A stretch of 64,000 nucleotides of DNA from Sphingomonas abaci (GCF_014199625.1 NZ_JACHNY010000001.1:1047810-1111809); one strand, 5' to 3'. Positions 10,751 to 19,357 are shown, counted from the first letter of the stretch. Notes: generated by a model not told the origin, from the sequence alone. Numbers and translations: made by a program.

Positions 10751-11374
10751 ATGCTGGAAAACATGCCCCATTGGCTGGGCCAGGCGCTGAGCCGCTGGCG
10801 CGCCGGGGCCGACTCGCTGGCGATCGCGCGGGCCGAACTGGCCGCCGCGACGCGGCTGACGCTGGAGAGCCCGGCGTTCGCCGACGGCGCGCGACTGCCG
10901 GTCCGGTTCACCGACGATGGCGAGGGCGTCTCGCCGCCCCTGTTGTGGCGCGACCTGCCGGCGGGCACCGCCAGCCTGGCGCTGCTGGTCGAGGATGCCG
11001 ATTCGCCGACGCCGCAGCCGCTGGTCCATGCGGTGGTCTGGGGCCTGTCGCCCGACGATGGCGGGCTGGCGGAGGGCATGATCGTCGACGATGGCGACGG
11101 CGATGCCGATGGCCGCGATGTCGGCCGCAACTCCTATCGGCGGCAGGGGTGGCTGCCACCCGATCCGCCGACCGGGCATGGCGAGCATCGTTATGCCTTC
11201 CAGCTCTTCGCGCTGGACGCGGGGGCGGTGCTGGAAGGGCATGACCCGGGCCGGACCGCGCTGGTCGCGGCGATGGCGGGGCATGTACTGGCGGCCGGTC
11301 TGCTGGTCGGCACCTATTCGCGCGAGGCGCTTGCCCCGACCGGGGCGGTGGGGCCGAGCGGCGCCCTGGCCTGA
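10751..11374 (+). CDS. YbhB/YbcL-type PEBP (Raf kinase inhibitor-like) protein
   Basis: 207 residues from ATG 10751, with the ribosome site AAGGAG about 10 bp upstream. PEBP-fold motifs are present: FTDDGEGVSPPLLW near residue 60, DADSP in the ligand-binding loop, and PPTGHGEHRYAFQLFAL. A ~45-residue N-terminal extension precedes the PEBP core. Bacterial members bind phosphorylated or anionic ligands; no physiological role is established. Lies 26 bp after the lipoprotein gene, probably co-transcribed. Confidence 0.88.
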   Translation: MLENMPHWLGQALSRWRAGADSLAIARAELAAATRLTLESPAFADGARLPVRFTDDGEGVSPPLLWRDLPAGTASLALLVEDADSPTPQPLVHAVVWGLSPDDGGLAEGMIVDDGDGDADGRDVGRNSYRRQGWLPPDPPTGHGEHRYAFQLFALDAGAVLEGHDPGRTALVAAMAGHVLAAGLLVGTYSREALAPTGAVGPSGALA

Positions 11375-11378
11375 AGGC

Positions 11379-11468
11379 TCAGGCGAAGGGCGTCGGGGCG
11401 GCGGCGCCGATCGCGGTCAGGACCGCGATCAGGCCGGTCAGGGTTAGGAGGAGGCTCTGGCGCATCAT
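11379..11468 (-). CDS. Small hydrophobic protein (29 aa)
   Basis: Reads MMRQSLLLTLTGLIAV then an Ala/Pro tail (28 residues if the second ATG at 11465 is used). One hydrophobic segment spans nearly the whole peptide, so a single-pass membrane peptide or a bare signal sequence is likely. It lies 33 bp downstream of another small hydrophobic ORF (11502-11609) on the same strand. No family is recognised; support is the intact frame, hydrophobic pattern and tandem placement. Confidence 0.4.
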   Translation of the reverse strand: MMRQSLLLTLTGLIAVLTAIGAAAPTPFA

Positions 11469-11501
11469 CTTGGGTCCGAATGAGAGGGTTCGAAACCGCG
11501 A

Positions 11502-11609
11502 TCAGGCGATCGGCAAGACCGGCACGGCAGCCGAGACGGCGATGGCGGCGAAGACCAGCGCGGCGACCGAGGTGGTGACGAAGCGCTGAGCGGACTGGAG
11601 GCTGAACAT
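11502..11609 (-). CDS. Small hydrophobic protein (35 aa)
   Basis: 35 residues, MFSLQSAQRFVTTSV followed by a 20-residue hydrophobic stretch ending VLPIA. A purine-rich ribosome site (AAAAGGGAA on the minus strand) sits about 6 bp before the ATG, which supports translation. Sphingomonads carry many very short membrane proteins of this type; the function is unknown. Probably co-transcribed with the 29-aa ORF at 11379-11468. Confidence 0.5.
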   Translation of the reverse strand: MFSLQSAQRFVTTSVAALVFAAIAVSAAVPVLPIA

Positions 11610-12187
11610 GGTGATCGTTCCCTTTTGACCCCGAAGCGAGGCGTCGCTGCGGTTGCTGGGGACGTTGCACGAGCCGTGCCAGTTACCAAAAATGGCGGAA
11701 ATGCTGGGGTTAGGCTACGACGGTCCGGGCCGGTGGCGGGATTTCCCGCATTGCTTGGCGTCAACCGCCAATGTTCGGGACAAGGATGCGGGGTCCGGAC
11801 AGCAGACGCGCCATCACGTGTATGTTCGGCCGGCGCCGGCGCTCGCGGGGCCTTTGCAAAACTTCGGAATACGGGTTGGACAGGCTTGTGCTCCTGCGCG
11901 GCCAGGAGTGCAGGGCCGGCGGAACACCGTCACAGGGCGTACGGAACCCCGGACGTACGTTTCGCAGGAGCATGGCGAGCGGTTTGGCAAAGCGCCGCCC
12001 CCGCCGGACTTCAGGCCCAGGGACGTGGACGGGGACCACCGAGCCCTGCAAGGGTCTCGCGCTGGCGGGAGTGGCAGGTCCGCGGGGGGAGCCGTCCGTC
12101 CGTCTCGCGGCAATCCGGCCGGCGTCGGATCGGCAGCCGGCGACGTTTTGGCCAGCCTGTTTCGCGGCCGCGACCTGTCGGCCTCGA
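11610..12187. other. 578-bp stretch with no recognisable gene
   Basis: All frames give only Arg/Pro/Gly-rich translations that look like shadows. Base use is less biased than in neighbouring genes, and there are small palindromes, for example CGTACG repeated 10 bases apart at about 11938-11959. I see no tmRNA, RNase P, SRP or 6S signature. It could hold decayed genes, an unrecognised structured RNA, or only the divergent promoter for the small proteins. Confidence 0.4.
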
Positions 12188-13231
12188 TCACCCCGCGCAG
12201 ATGCGATCGCGCCCTTGCGCCTTGGCGGCGTAGAGCAGCCGATCGGCGCGCTCGATCGCCACGTCGACGGGCTCGTCCGCGCGCACGGCGGTGACGCCCG
12301 CCGAGAAGGTGATGGCGCCCAGCGACGCCCCCGTCTCGCGATTGCGGAACCGCTTGCCCGACACCGACCGACGCGCCGAGTCCAGCAGTTCAGCGGCGGC
12401 GCTGAGTTGCAGGCCGTTGAGGAGCAGCACGAATTCCTCGCCGCCATGGCGCGCGACGAGATGCTCGGCGCAGGACTCCTGCAATGTCTCGCCCAGCACC
12501 TTCAGCACCCGGTCGCCGACCAGATGGCCATGCACGTCGTTGATCCGCTTGAACCGGTCGACGTCGCACAGGGCGATGCAATGCGGCGCCGGCAGGGTCG
12601 CGCGCTGGTCATAGGCTTCGGCGAAGGCCAGGCGATTGGCCAGGCCGGTCATCGGATCGCGCCGCGCGGTGGTGCGCGCCTCGGCCAGCTTGCCGCGGAG
12701 CATCTCCGCCTCGCGCGTCGCCTCCGCCAGCTTGTACTCGCTGTCGCGGACGCGGCTGATCATCGCGCTGGCGAGCCGCGACAGCTCGTCCACCGTGCTG
12801 GTCGAGGATTGCAGCTCGATCGCCGCCGCGCTTTCGGCCAGGTCGCGCCCGAAATCCCGCGTCTCGAAATGCATCGCGTGCATCAGCATCGCGAAGCTGT
12901 CCATTTGCGCCACGGTCTCGGTGACCAGCCGGTCCGCCTCGCGGTTCGGGACCGGCGCGGGGTCGCGCGGGCGGCGGCCGGGATCGGCCCCCATCACCAG
13001 CCGGCCACCCAGCCGCTCGACCTCCTGGTGCGTCAGGCGGACGCCGCCATCGACCAGCTCGCGCACCTCACGCGCCAGGGGGCTATCGGGCGCCGACAGC
13101 ACGGCATGGACGAACGCATAGTGCAGCGGGTCGGGGCTGAGCCGGTGATCGGCCAGGAAACGGCCGATCTGCTCGTACAGCGCGTCCTGTTCCCTGCCCT
13201 TGCGCCGCCAGACCAAGCCGGCGTCCCCCAT
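12188..13231 (-). CDS. Diguanylate cyclase (GGDEF domain)
   Basis: 347 residues, no membrane segment. The N-terminal ~170 residues are helical with a coiled-coil stretch (YKLAEATREAEMLRGKLAEA) that would dimerise the protein. The C-terminal GGDEF domain has RDPMTGLANR, the substrate site DVDRFKRINDVHGH and the catalytic motif GGEEF, so it should make cyclic-di-GMP from GTP. Single gene on the minus strand, 83 bp upstream of the peroxiredoxin gene. Confidence 0.92.
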   Translation of the reverse strand: MGDAGLVWRRKGREQDALYEQIGRFLADHRLSPDPLHYAFVHAVLSAPDSPLAREVRELVDGGVRLTHQEVERLGGRLVMGADPGRRPRDPAPVPNREADRLVTETVAQMDSFAMLMHAMHFETRDFGRDLAESAAAIELQSSTSTVDELSRLASAMISRVRDSEYKLAEATREAEMLRGKLAEARTTARRDPMTGLANRLAFAEAYDQRATLPAPHCIALCDVDRFKRINDVHGHLVGDRVLKVLGETLQESCAEHLVARHGGEEFVLLLNGLQLSAAAELLDSARRSVSGKRFRNRETGASLGAITFSAGVTAVRADEPVDVAIERADRLLYAAKAQGRDRICAG

Positions 13232-13314
13232 ATGACCCTCCGCGATTCCCCTATGGGCTCTTTATAGGCGGAAAATCGTTAGCGTTTGATGATAGCCGAC
13301 CCGTTTTGGTTCGA

Positions 13315-13863
13315 TTATTGGGTCTTCGCCAGCTTCCGCACCGCCGCCAAGGTCTGCGCGACATGGTCCGCCGGGTTCATGTCATCATGCACGAAAGCAA
13401 TTCGCCCACTGCGATCAATGACGTAACTGGTCCGCTTGGTGAGATCGCGGCCGGCCATCTGCCGACCCAGCGCGACATCATAGCCCCGCACCACGCCTGG
13501 CCCCGCGCTCGCCACCGCGAACTTGCCCGCGCATTTCTCCGCCGAGAAGCGCTGGAGCGTCGGCACGTCGTCGCTCGACATGCCGATCACGGTCGCGCCG
13601 GCCGCCTGGAACTGGGGGATCGCCTCGGCAAAGGCATGGGCCTCGGCGTTGCAGCCGCCGGTATAGGCCGCCGGGAAGAAATAGAGCACGACCGGCCCCT
13701 TCTTCAGCTGCTCCTTGAGATGGACCTGGAACACCTTGCCCGCCTTCGCTCCGCGGGTCGTGAAATCGGGCGCCGCCGCGCCGGGCGCGAGCGCGGCCAG
13801 CACGGGCGCGGCGCAGGCCAGGGCCCCGGCCAGCAGGGGAAGGGCGATCGGCAGCAGGCGCAT
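13315..13863 (-). CDS. Exported peroxiredoxin (AhpC/TSA, BCP-like)
   Basis: 182 residues from ATG 13863; the upstream in-frame start at 13893 adds 10 residues before the signal peptide. Signal peptide MRLLPIALPLLAG...VLA, then a thioredoxin fold with the peroxidatic motif FFPAAYTGGC, a variant of the TPGC of BCP-type enzymes. The resolving Cys five residues on is absent (CNAEAH); another Cys is in SAEKCAGKF. Expected to reduce hydroperoxides in the periplasm or at the membrane. Stands alone. Confidence 0.88.
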   Translation of the reverse strand: MRLLPIALPLLAGALACAAPVLAALAPGAAAPDFTTRGAKAGKVFQVHLKEQLKKGPVVLYFFPAAYTGGCNAEAHAFAEAIPQFQAAGATVIGMSSDDVPTLQRFSAEKCAGKFAVASAGPGVVRGYDVALGRQMAGRDLTKRTSYVIDRSGRIAFVHDDMNPADHVAQTLAAVRKLAKTQ

Positions 13864-13936
13864 GGCAACATCCTCTAAATCTTGTCTTGTCACGTGCAGT
13901 GTAGCGCGATGCCGGTTGCCGCGATAGGCATTGCGG

Positions 13937-14743
13937 ATGGCCGTTCATTCATCCGACATCGCTCTCGCCCACAGTCTCGCCGATGCGGCGGGCACGGTGA
14001 TCCGCCCCTATTTCCGCCGCCCCGCCGGGCTGGAGCTGAAGGCGGACCAGTCCCCCGTCACCCGCGCCGACCGCGAGGCGGAGGCGGCGATGCGCCGGCT
14101 GATCGAGGCGGAGCGGTCGGGCGACGGCATCCATGGCGAGGAATATGGCGTCAAGCCGGGCGTCACCGGCCGGCAATGGGTGCTCGACCCCATCGACGGC
14201 ACCCGCTCCTTCGCCAGCGGCCGCGCGATCTTCGGGACGCTGATCGCGCTGGTCGAGGATGGCTGGCCGGTTCTGGGGATCATCGACCAGCCGGTGCAGC
14301 GCGAACGCTGGGTCGGGGTGATGGGGCGGCCGACCACCTTCAACGGCGTGCCCTGCCGGACGCGCACCTGCGCGGCGCTGGACGGCGCGATCGTGGCCAC
14401 CACCAGCCCGCATCTGTTCGACGACCAGGACGTGCCGCACTTTATGGCGCTGGTCACTGCCGCCAGCGGCGGCCGGCCGCGCCAGGGGCCGGTCTATGGC
14501 GGTGACTGCTATAATTACGGGCTGGTCGCCAGCGGCCATCTCGACATCGTCTGCGAAAGCGGACTGAAGCTGCACGACTTCGCCGCGCTGGTGCCGGTGG
14601 TGGAGGGCGCGGGCGGGCGGATGTGCGACTGGAACGGCGATCCGCTGACCGCCGACAGCGAGGGGCATGTGCTGGCGATCGGCGATCCGGCGCGCGCCGA
14701 GGAGGTGCTGGAAGCGCTGCGTACGTTGCCGCACGCGCATTGA
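13937..14743 (+). CDS. hisN: Inositol monophosphatase-family phosphatase, probably histidinol-phosphatase (HisN)
   Basis: 268 residues from ATG 13937. IMPase metal-site motifs are present: HGEEYG near residue 68, DPIDGTRSF near 87, and the third motif as LKLHDFAALVPVVEGAGG (His in place of the usual Trp before Asp). The wording of these motifs fits the BisN/HisN branch that dephosphorylates L-histidinol phosphate in histidine synthesis. Divergent from the peroxiredoxin gene. An inositol-1-phosphatase role is the alternative. Confidence 0.8.
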   Translation: MAVHSSDIALAHSLADAAGTVIRPYFRRPAGLELKADQSPVTRADREAEAAMRRLIEAERSGDGIHGEEYGVKPGVTGRQWVLDPIDGTRSFASGRAIFGTLIALVEDGWPVLGIIDQPVQRERWVGVMGRPTTFNGVPCRTRTCAALDGAIVATTSPHLFDDQDVPHFMALVTAASGGRPRQGPVYGGDCYNYGLVASGHLDIVCESGLKLHDFAALVPVVEGAGGRMCDWNGDPLTADSEGHVLAIGDPARAEEVLEALRTLPHAH

Positions 14744-14755
14744 AGGTCTGACACG

Positions 14756-14806
14756 GCTCCTCCCCTTGCAGAGGAGGTGGCAGGCCGAGGGCCTGACGGA
14801 GGTGTC
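14756..14806. repeat. REP-like intergenic palindrome (family 2, copy 1)
   Basis: Two adjacent stem-loops, CTCCTC...GAGGAG and CAGGCC-GAG-GGCCTG, followed by GACGGAGG. A degenerate relative with CGGCCTGACGGAGG lies at 23062-23108. This kind of short palindrome recurs between genes in sphingomonad genomes. Confidence 0.6.
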
Positions 14807-14937
14807 TACGGTCGTGTGGGGCACACCCTAAGCGGCCGGCATCACCCCTCCACCATCCTGCGTTTAGCCCCGCGTACAGGGGGGATTGGTATGCAGCGAA
14901 CCCCCGTCACGCTCGATTGACACCGGCCTTGGTACGT

Positions 14938-14950
14938 TTAGTCTGACAAC
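14938..14950 (+). promoter_or_regulatory. GntR (FadR-type) operator before the sugar transporter
   Basis: TTAGTCTGACAAC, 47 bp before the transporter start. It is the exact reverse complement of 17387-17399 in front of the AraD1 gene. The GTC-T-GAC core with A/T-rich flanks is the type of imperfect palindrome bound by FCD-class GntR regulators. Bound by the regulator encoded at 16535-17308, by inference. Confidence 0.6.
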
Positions 14951-14996
14951 AAAGGCCGGGGCCGGGTTCGGTCGTCCGGCACCAAGGAGAGACACG

Positions 14997-16298
14997 ATGC
15001 CCGCGCCCCTACCCAGCAGCATGACGGCCGGCGCCGCCGTCCCATCGGCGGGTGCCGCCGGCACCTATCGCCCCGCGCTGACCCTGCTCGCCAGCCTGTT
15101 CTTCATGTGGGGCTTCATCACCGTCATCAACGGCACGCTGCTGCCGCATCTGCGCAGCGTCTTCGACCTGAGCTATACGCAGACGACGCTGATCGAGAGC
15201 GTCTGGTTCATCGCCTATTTCTTCGCTTCCATCCCCTCGGCCAAGCTGATCGAGCGGGTCGGCTACCAGCGCGCGATGGTGATCGGCCTGGGCATGATGG
15301 CGGCGGGCGCGCTGCTGATGGTGCCGGCGGCGCGTCTGCCCTCCTACGGCGTGACGCTTTTCGCCCTGTTCGTGATCGCCAGCGGCATCACCCTGCTCCA
15401 GGTCGCGGCCAACCCCTATGTCGCGGTGGTCGGCCCGCCGGAGACCGCCTCGTCGCGGCTCAACCTGGTGCAGGCGTTCAACTCGGCCGGCGCGACGCTG
15501 GCGCCGCTGTTCGGCGGCTATCTGATCCTCGGCCGCTCGACCTCGGGCACCGCCGCCGCCGGCACCACCACGGTGCTGACCCCGGCGGAGCGGCTGGCCG
15601 ACGCACAGGCGGTGGTGCTGCCCTATCTGATCGTAGCCGCCGTGCTGGCGGTGCTGGCGGTCGTCATCGCCCGCTTCCCGCTGCCCGCGATGGGCGCGGC
15701 GACGCAGCGCGCGGCGAAGCAGGAACGGCGCGGCCAGTCGCTCTGGAAGCACCGCAACCTGGTGTTCGGCATTCCGGCGATCTTCATCTACCTGATCGCG
15801 GAGATCGGCGTCGGCAATTTGTTCATCAACTTCGTGTCGCAGCCCAATATCGGCAATCTCAGCCACCAGCAGGCATCCAACTATCTGTTCCTGCTGTGGG
15901 GCGGGATGATGATCGGCCGACTGGTCGGCGCCGCCGCGATGCAGCGGATCGATGCGCGCCACGCGCTGGCCATCGCCAGCATCGGCGCGGCCGTGGTCAT
16001 GCTGATCGCCAGCGTCGCCACCGGCCATGTCGCGATGTGGGCGCTGATCTCGGTCGGGCTGTTCCACTCGATCATGTTCCCGACCATCTTCACGCTCGGC
16101 ATCCGCGGCCTTGGCCCGTTGACCGAAGAGGGCTCGGGCCTGCTGATCATGGCGATCGCCGGCGGCGCGCTGGTGGTGGTGCAGGGCTGGCTGGCCGACC
16201 GCTACGGACTCCAGACCTCGTTCCTGCTGACCGCCGCGTGCGAGCTGTACGTGCTGTTCTATGCGCTGTGGGGTGCCAAGCCGGTCGCCACGGCCTAG
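14997..16298 (+). CDS. Sugar MFS transporter, FucP-like sugar:H+ symporter
   Basis: 433 residues from ATG 14997, preceded by AAGGAGAG. Twelve hydrophobic segments. The opening FFMWGFITVINGTLLPHLR and SGITLLQVAANPYV are signatures of the FucP/GluP (fucose, glucose, galactose) symporter branch. A loop of about 20 residues between helices 6 and 7 is Thr/Ala-rich. Its promoter shares a 13-bp operator with the araD1-type/gal operon 2.4 kb downstream, so L-arabinose or D-galactose is the likely cargo. Confidence 0.9.
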   Translation: MPAPLPSSMTAGAAVPSAGAAGTYRPALTLLASLFFMWGFITVINGTLLPHLRSVFDLSYTQTTLIESVWFIAYFFASIPSAKLIERVGYQRAMVIGLGMMAAGALLMVPAARLPSYGVTLFALFVIASGITLLQVAANPYVAVVGPPETASSRLNLVQAFNSAGATLAPLFGGYLILGRSTSGTAAAGTTTVLTPAERLADAQAVVLPYLIVAAVLAVLAVVIARFPLPAMGAATQRAAKQERRGQSLWKHRNLVFGIPAIFIYLIAEIGVGNLFINFVSQPNIGNLSHQQASNYLFLLWGGMMIGRLVGAAAMQRIDARHALAIASIGAAVVMLIASVATGHVAMWALISVGLFHSIMFPTIFTLGIRGLGPLTEEGSGLLIMAIAGGALVVVQGWLADRYGLQTSFLLTAACELYVLFYALWGAKPVATA

Positions 16299-16308
16299 GC
16301 GGCGGGCC

Positions 16309-16341
16309 GCGATACGGACGACGGCTCGTTTTCCGTATCGC
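16309..16341. terminator. Hairpin after the sugar transporter
   Basis: GCGATACGGA (16309-16318) and TCCGTATCGC (16332-16341) form a perfect 10-bp stem with a 13-nt loop starting 11 bp after the transporter stop. There is no T-run after the stem, so it may be a Rho-assisted end or only an mRNA-stabilising hairpin. Confidence 0.45.
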
Positions 16342-16534
16342 AGCCCATTCTCCCCGGACGGCGAAGACCCGATTCATGCGGAGGCGCAGAGTGCGCGGAG
16401 ATCCGGTCCGTCGGGGAACGGTGCCGTTCGCTGATCATAGGCCAGCGGCGGCACCAGATGGATTACGTCCGCGCCTCCGCGCCTCCACGTGACCCATTCC
16501 ACCCGACAGGACGGGACGTAACCGTTCCCACCGG

Positions 16535-17308
16535 TCAGGCCCCCTCGCCGCGCACCCGCTCCACCGCCGCCGCCGTATCCGCCAGCGCCTGTTCGACCAG
16601 CAGCCGCATCGCCTCGCTCGCCCCCGCGCCGTCGCCCGCGGCGATCGCGTCATAGACGCGGCGATGGTCCGGGATCGGATTGCGCGGCAGGGCGCGCAGC
16701 CGCTGCTTGAACTGGGTCGTCCAGCCTACCGCCGCGCCGATGCTGGCGCTCAGCACCACCAGCGCGTCGTTGCGCGTCGCCGCCAGGATCGCGGCGTGGA
16801 AAGCGCGGTCCGCCGCCCGCCCCGCCTCGGTGCCGAGCGAATGGCGGCTCATGTCGGCAAGCGCGTCGCGCATCGCCTTCAGGTCTGCGCGATCGCGCCG
16901 CGCCGCCGCCAGCGCCGCCGCCCCCGGCTCGACGATCGCGCGCAGTTCGAACAGGCTGCGGATGAAGTCGATGTCGGGCGCGCCGGTGAAGGCCCAGCCC
17001 AGCACGTCGGGATCGAGCAGGTTCCACCGGTCGCGCGGCAGCACCAGCGTCCCGGCCTTGGGCCGGCTTTCCACCAGTCCCTTGGCGGTCAGCACCTGGA
17101 TCGCCTCGCGGAATGCGCTGCGCGAGACGTCCAACTCGGCGGCGAAGGCGACCTCGCCCGGAATCCGCTCGCCCGGCTTGTACTCGCCCGACAGGATCGC
17201 GACGCCCAGTCGGTGCGCGATCGCGCCGCGCAGCCGCCGCCCCGTGTCCCGGCCATTTCGGCGGGCGGCGGGGGGCGGTGCGGGATCAGGATCGCTGGGG
17301 TCGGTCAT
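16535..17308 (-). CDS. FadR-subfamily GntR transcriptional regulator (FCD domain)
   Basis: 257 residues. Winged helix at about residues 25-90 (GEYKPGERIPGE, VSRSAFREAIQVL, SRPKAGT) followed by an all-helical FCD effector domain with metal/ligand residues in FELRAIVEPGAA, DRAFHAAI and PDHRRVYDAI. Divergent from the AraD1 gene. Two identical 13-bp palindromes, one before AraD1 and one before the transporter, are its probable targets. The effector is likely a sugar acid or 2-keto-3-deoxy-acid of the pathway. Confidence 0.9.
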   Translation of the reverse strand: MTDPSDPDPAPPPAARRNGRDTGRRLRGAIAHRLGVAILSGEYKPGERIPGEVAFAAELDVSRSAFREAIQVLTAKGLVESRPKAGTLVLPRDRWNLLDPDVLGWAFTGAPDIDFIRSLFELRAIVEPGAAALAAARRDRADLKAMRDALADMSRHSLGTEAGRAADRAFHAAILAATRNDALVVLSASIGAAVGWTTQFKQRLRALPRNPIPDHRRVYDAIAAGDGAGASEAMRLLVEQALADTAAAVERVRGEGA

Positions 17309-17386
17309 CGGAGAGAGTGTGCCTGTGCCGGAAGGAAAAATCGACCGCCAAGCGACGCCGATTGCCAGCGTCCATCGGGCACGCTA

Positions 17387-17399
17387 GTTGTCAGACTAA
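17387..17399 (-). promoter_or_regulatory. GntR (FadR-type) operator before the AraD1/gal operon
   Basis: GTTGTCAGACTAA, the exact reverse complement of 14938-14950. It lies 28 bp before the preferred GTG start of the AraD1 gene and 79 bp before the divergent regulator start, so it could control both directions. Confidence 0.6.
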
Positions 17400-17426
17400 T
17401 AGAGCCAAATGGTGGAGAGCAATAGC

Positions 17427-18422
17427 GTGATCCTTCGACTCCTGCAGCATCGTGGCGCCGATGGCGTTCGATCGGTGATCGCCGCGCGCGGGGATGCGGC
17501 GCATGTGGTGCCGGGCGTCGAGTCGGTCCGCGCGCTGGCGCAGCGGGCGATCGCCGCCGGCCAGGATCTGGCCAGCGCGGTGGCGGCCTGCGGCGAGGGC
17601 GCGGCCTTCGACCTGGCGGCGGAGCGGGCGCGACTGATCGCGCCGATCGACCATGACGATCCGGCGCATCTGATCATGACCGGCACCGGTCTGACCCATC
17701 TCGGCTCGGCCGAGGGGCGCGACAAGATGCACCGCGACGCGGCTGCGGCCACCACCCAGACCGATTCGATGCGCATGTTCCTGGCCGGCGTCGAGGGCGG
17801 CAAGCCGGCGGCGGGCGCGATCGGGCAGCAGCCGGAATGGTTCTACAAGGGCGACGGCACGCAGCTGGTCGGGCCGGGCGAGGCGCTGACCATGCCCGGC
17901 TTTGCGCAGGACGGCGGCGAGGAGCCGGAGCTGGCCGGCATCTATCTGATCGGGGCGGACGGGCGACCGCACCGGCTGGGCTTCTGCCTGGCCAATGAAT
18001 TCTCCGACCATGTCACCGAACGGTGGAACTATCTGTGGCTGGCGCATTCCAAGCTGCGCCAGGCGTCGCTGGGCCCCGAGTTGATCGTCGGCCTGACCCC
18101 CGACCATGTCGCGGGCAGCAGCCGTATCCTGCGGGATGGCGAGATCGTCTGGGAGAAGCCGTTCCTGTCGGGCGAGGCGAACATGTCGCACAGCTTCGCG
18201 AACCTGGAGCACCATCATTTCAAATATCCGCTGTTCCGGCGGCCGGGCGACGTCCACGTCCATTTCTTCGGCACCGCGACCCTGTCCTTCGCCGACGGCG
18301 TGACCACGCAGCCGGGCGACGTGTTCGAGATCGAGGCCGCGCCCTTCACCCTGCCGCTGCGCAATCCGCTGGCGCGCGACCCGGCGCCGGCCGACGCGCT
18401 CGCCACGGTCGGAGTGCTCTGA
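17427..18422 (+). CDS. AraD1 / GguC-family protein (FAH-fold sugar-acid enzyme)
   Basis: 331 residues from GTG 17427, chosen because GGAGAG lies 8 bp upstream and because the family begins at LRLLQHRGADG; ATG 17409 would place the start 9 bp from the operator with no ribosome site. The C-terminal half is fumarylacetoacetase-like, with metal-ligand motifs TGTGLTHLGSAEGR and GFCLANEFSDHV. AraD1-family proteins are linked to 2-keto-3-deoxy-arabonate or related sugar-acid breakdown. The next gene starts one base after its stop, so the two are translationally coupled. Confidence 0.82.
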   Translation: MILRLLQHRGADGVRSVIAARGDAAHVVPGVESVRALAQRAIAAGQDLASAVAACGEGAAFDLAAERARLIAPIDHDDPAHLIMTGTGLTHLGSAEGRDKMHRDAAAATTQTDSMRMFLAGVEGGKPAAGAIGQQPEWFYKGDGTQLVGPGEALTMPGFAQDGGEEPELAGIYLIGADGRPHRLGFCLANEFSDHVTERWNYLWLAHSKLRQASLGPELIVGLTPDHVAGSSRILRDGEIVWEKPFLSGEANMSHSFANLEHHHFKYPLFRRPGDVHVHFFGTATLSFADGVTTQPGDVFEIEAAPFTLPLRNPLARDPAPADALATVGVL

Positions 18423-18423
18423 G

Positions 18424-19350
18424 ATGCAGCCGATCCGCGTCGCCATCGTCGGCTTGGGCAAGATCGCCCGCGACCAGCACCTGCCCGCCATCGCCGGCAA
18501 TCCCGACTTCGCGCTGGCCGCGACCGTGTCGCCGCGTGGAGCGGGGCTGGACGACGTGCCGCATTTCCCCAGCCTGGACGCGCTGATCGCCGCCGGGGTC
18601 GCGGTGGATGCGGTGGCGCTCTGCACCCCGCCCCAGGTCCGCTACGCCATCGCCGTGCAGGCGCTGGCGGCGGGCCTGCACGTCTTTCTCGAAAAGCCAC
18701 CCGGCGCGACCCTGTCCGAGGTCGTGGCGTTGGAAGCGGAAGCGGCGGCGAGCGGCGCGACCTTGTTCGCCAGCTGGCACTCGCGCTACGCCGCCGGGGT
18801 CGAGCCGGCGCGCGCGTTCCTCGCCGATCGCCGCATCGACCGGGTGACGATCACCTGGCGCGAGGATGTGCGCGTCTGGCATCCGGGCCAGGCCTGGATC
18901 TGGGAGGCGGGCGGCCTGGGCGTGTTCGACCCGGGCATCAACGCGCTGTCGATCGCGACGCGCATCCTGCCCAAGCCCTTCTTCCTGCGCGAGGCGATCC
19001 TGTCGCTGCCCGCCAATCGCGCCGCGCCGATCGCCGCGCGCATGACGTTCAGCGATGCGGCCGGCACGCCGATCGCGATGGACCTGGACTGGCGGCAGAC
19101 GGGCCCGCAGACCTGGGACATCCTGGTCGAGACCGATGCCGGCGACTGCCACCTGGCCAAAGGCGGATCGGTGCTTACCCTGCCGACCGGCACCGAGACG
19201 CAGGATGACCATGAATATCCGGGCCTCTACGCCCGGTTCGCGACCTTGGTCCGCGAACGCCGGAGCGATGTCGACATCGCGCCCCTGCGCCTGGTCGCCG
19301 ATGCCTTTCTGCGCGGCGAGCGCGAGACGGTGGAGGCGTTCGAGGACTGA
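18424..19350 (+). CDS. D-galactose / L-arabinose 1-dehydrogenase (Gfo/Idh/MocA family)
   Basis: 308 residues. Rossmann motif VAIVGLGKIARDQHLPAI, EKPPGATL with the catalytic Lys, and EDVRVWHPGQAWIWE, which closely resembles the Pseudomonas fluorescens D-galactose 1-dehydrogenase I recall (EC 1.1.1.48); L-arabinose dehydrogenases of the non-phosphorylating pathway share this fold. It oxidises the C1 hydroxyl with NAD(P) to give the lactone. Coupled to the AraD1 gene. With the GntR regulator and the FucP-like symporter it makes an uptake-and-oxidation module. Confidence 0.88.
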   Translation: MQPIRVAIVGLGKIARDQHLPAIAGNPDFALAATVSPRGAGLDDVPHFPSLDALIAAGVAVDAVALCTPPQVRYAIAVQALAAGLHVFLEKPPGATLSEVVALEAEAAASGATLFASWHSRYAAGVEPARAFLADRRIDRVTITWREDVRVWHPGQAWIWEAGGLGVFDPGINALSIATRILPKPFFLREAILSLPANRAAPIAARMTFSDAAGTPIAMDLDWRQTGPQTWDILVETDAGDCHLAKGGSVLTLPTGTETQDDHEYPGLYARFATLVRERRSDVDIAPLRLVADAFLRGERETVEAFED

Positions 19351-19357
19351 CCTGCGT

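Noticed and set aside
11610..12187. tmRNA, RNase P or SRP RNA in the gene-poor gap
   Set aside because: None of the conserved cores of these RNAs could be seen on either strand.
11771..13267. 498-residue plus-strand frame over the GGDEF gene
   Set aside because: Antisense to an intact diguanylate cyclase with active-site motif; only its first part covers the unexplained region and it looks random.
16309..16341. A full intrinsic terminator after the sugar transporter
   Set aside because: The stem is perfect but no T-run follows, so it is listed only as a hairpin with low confidence.
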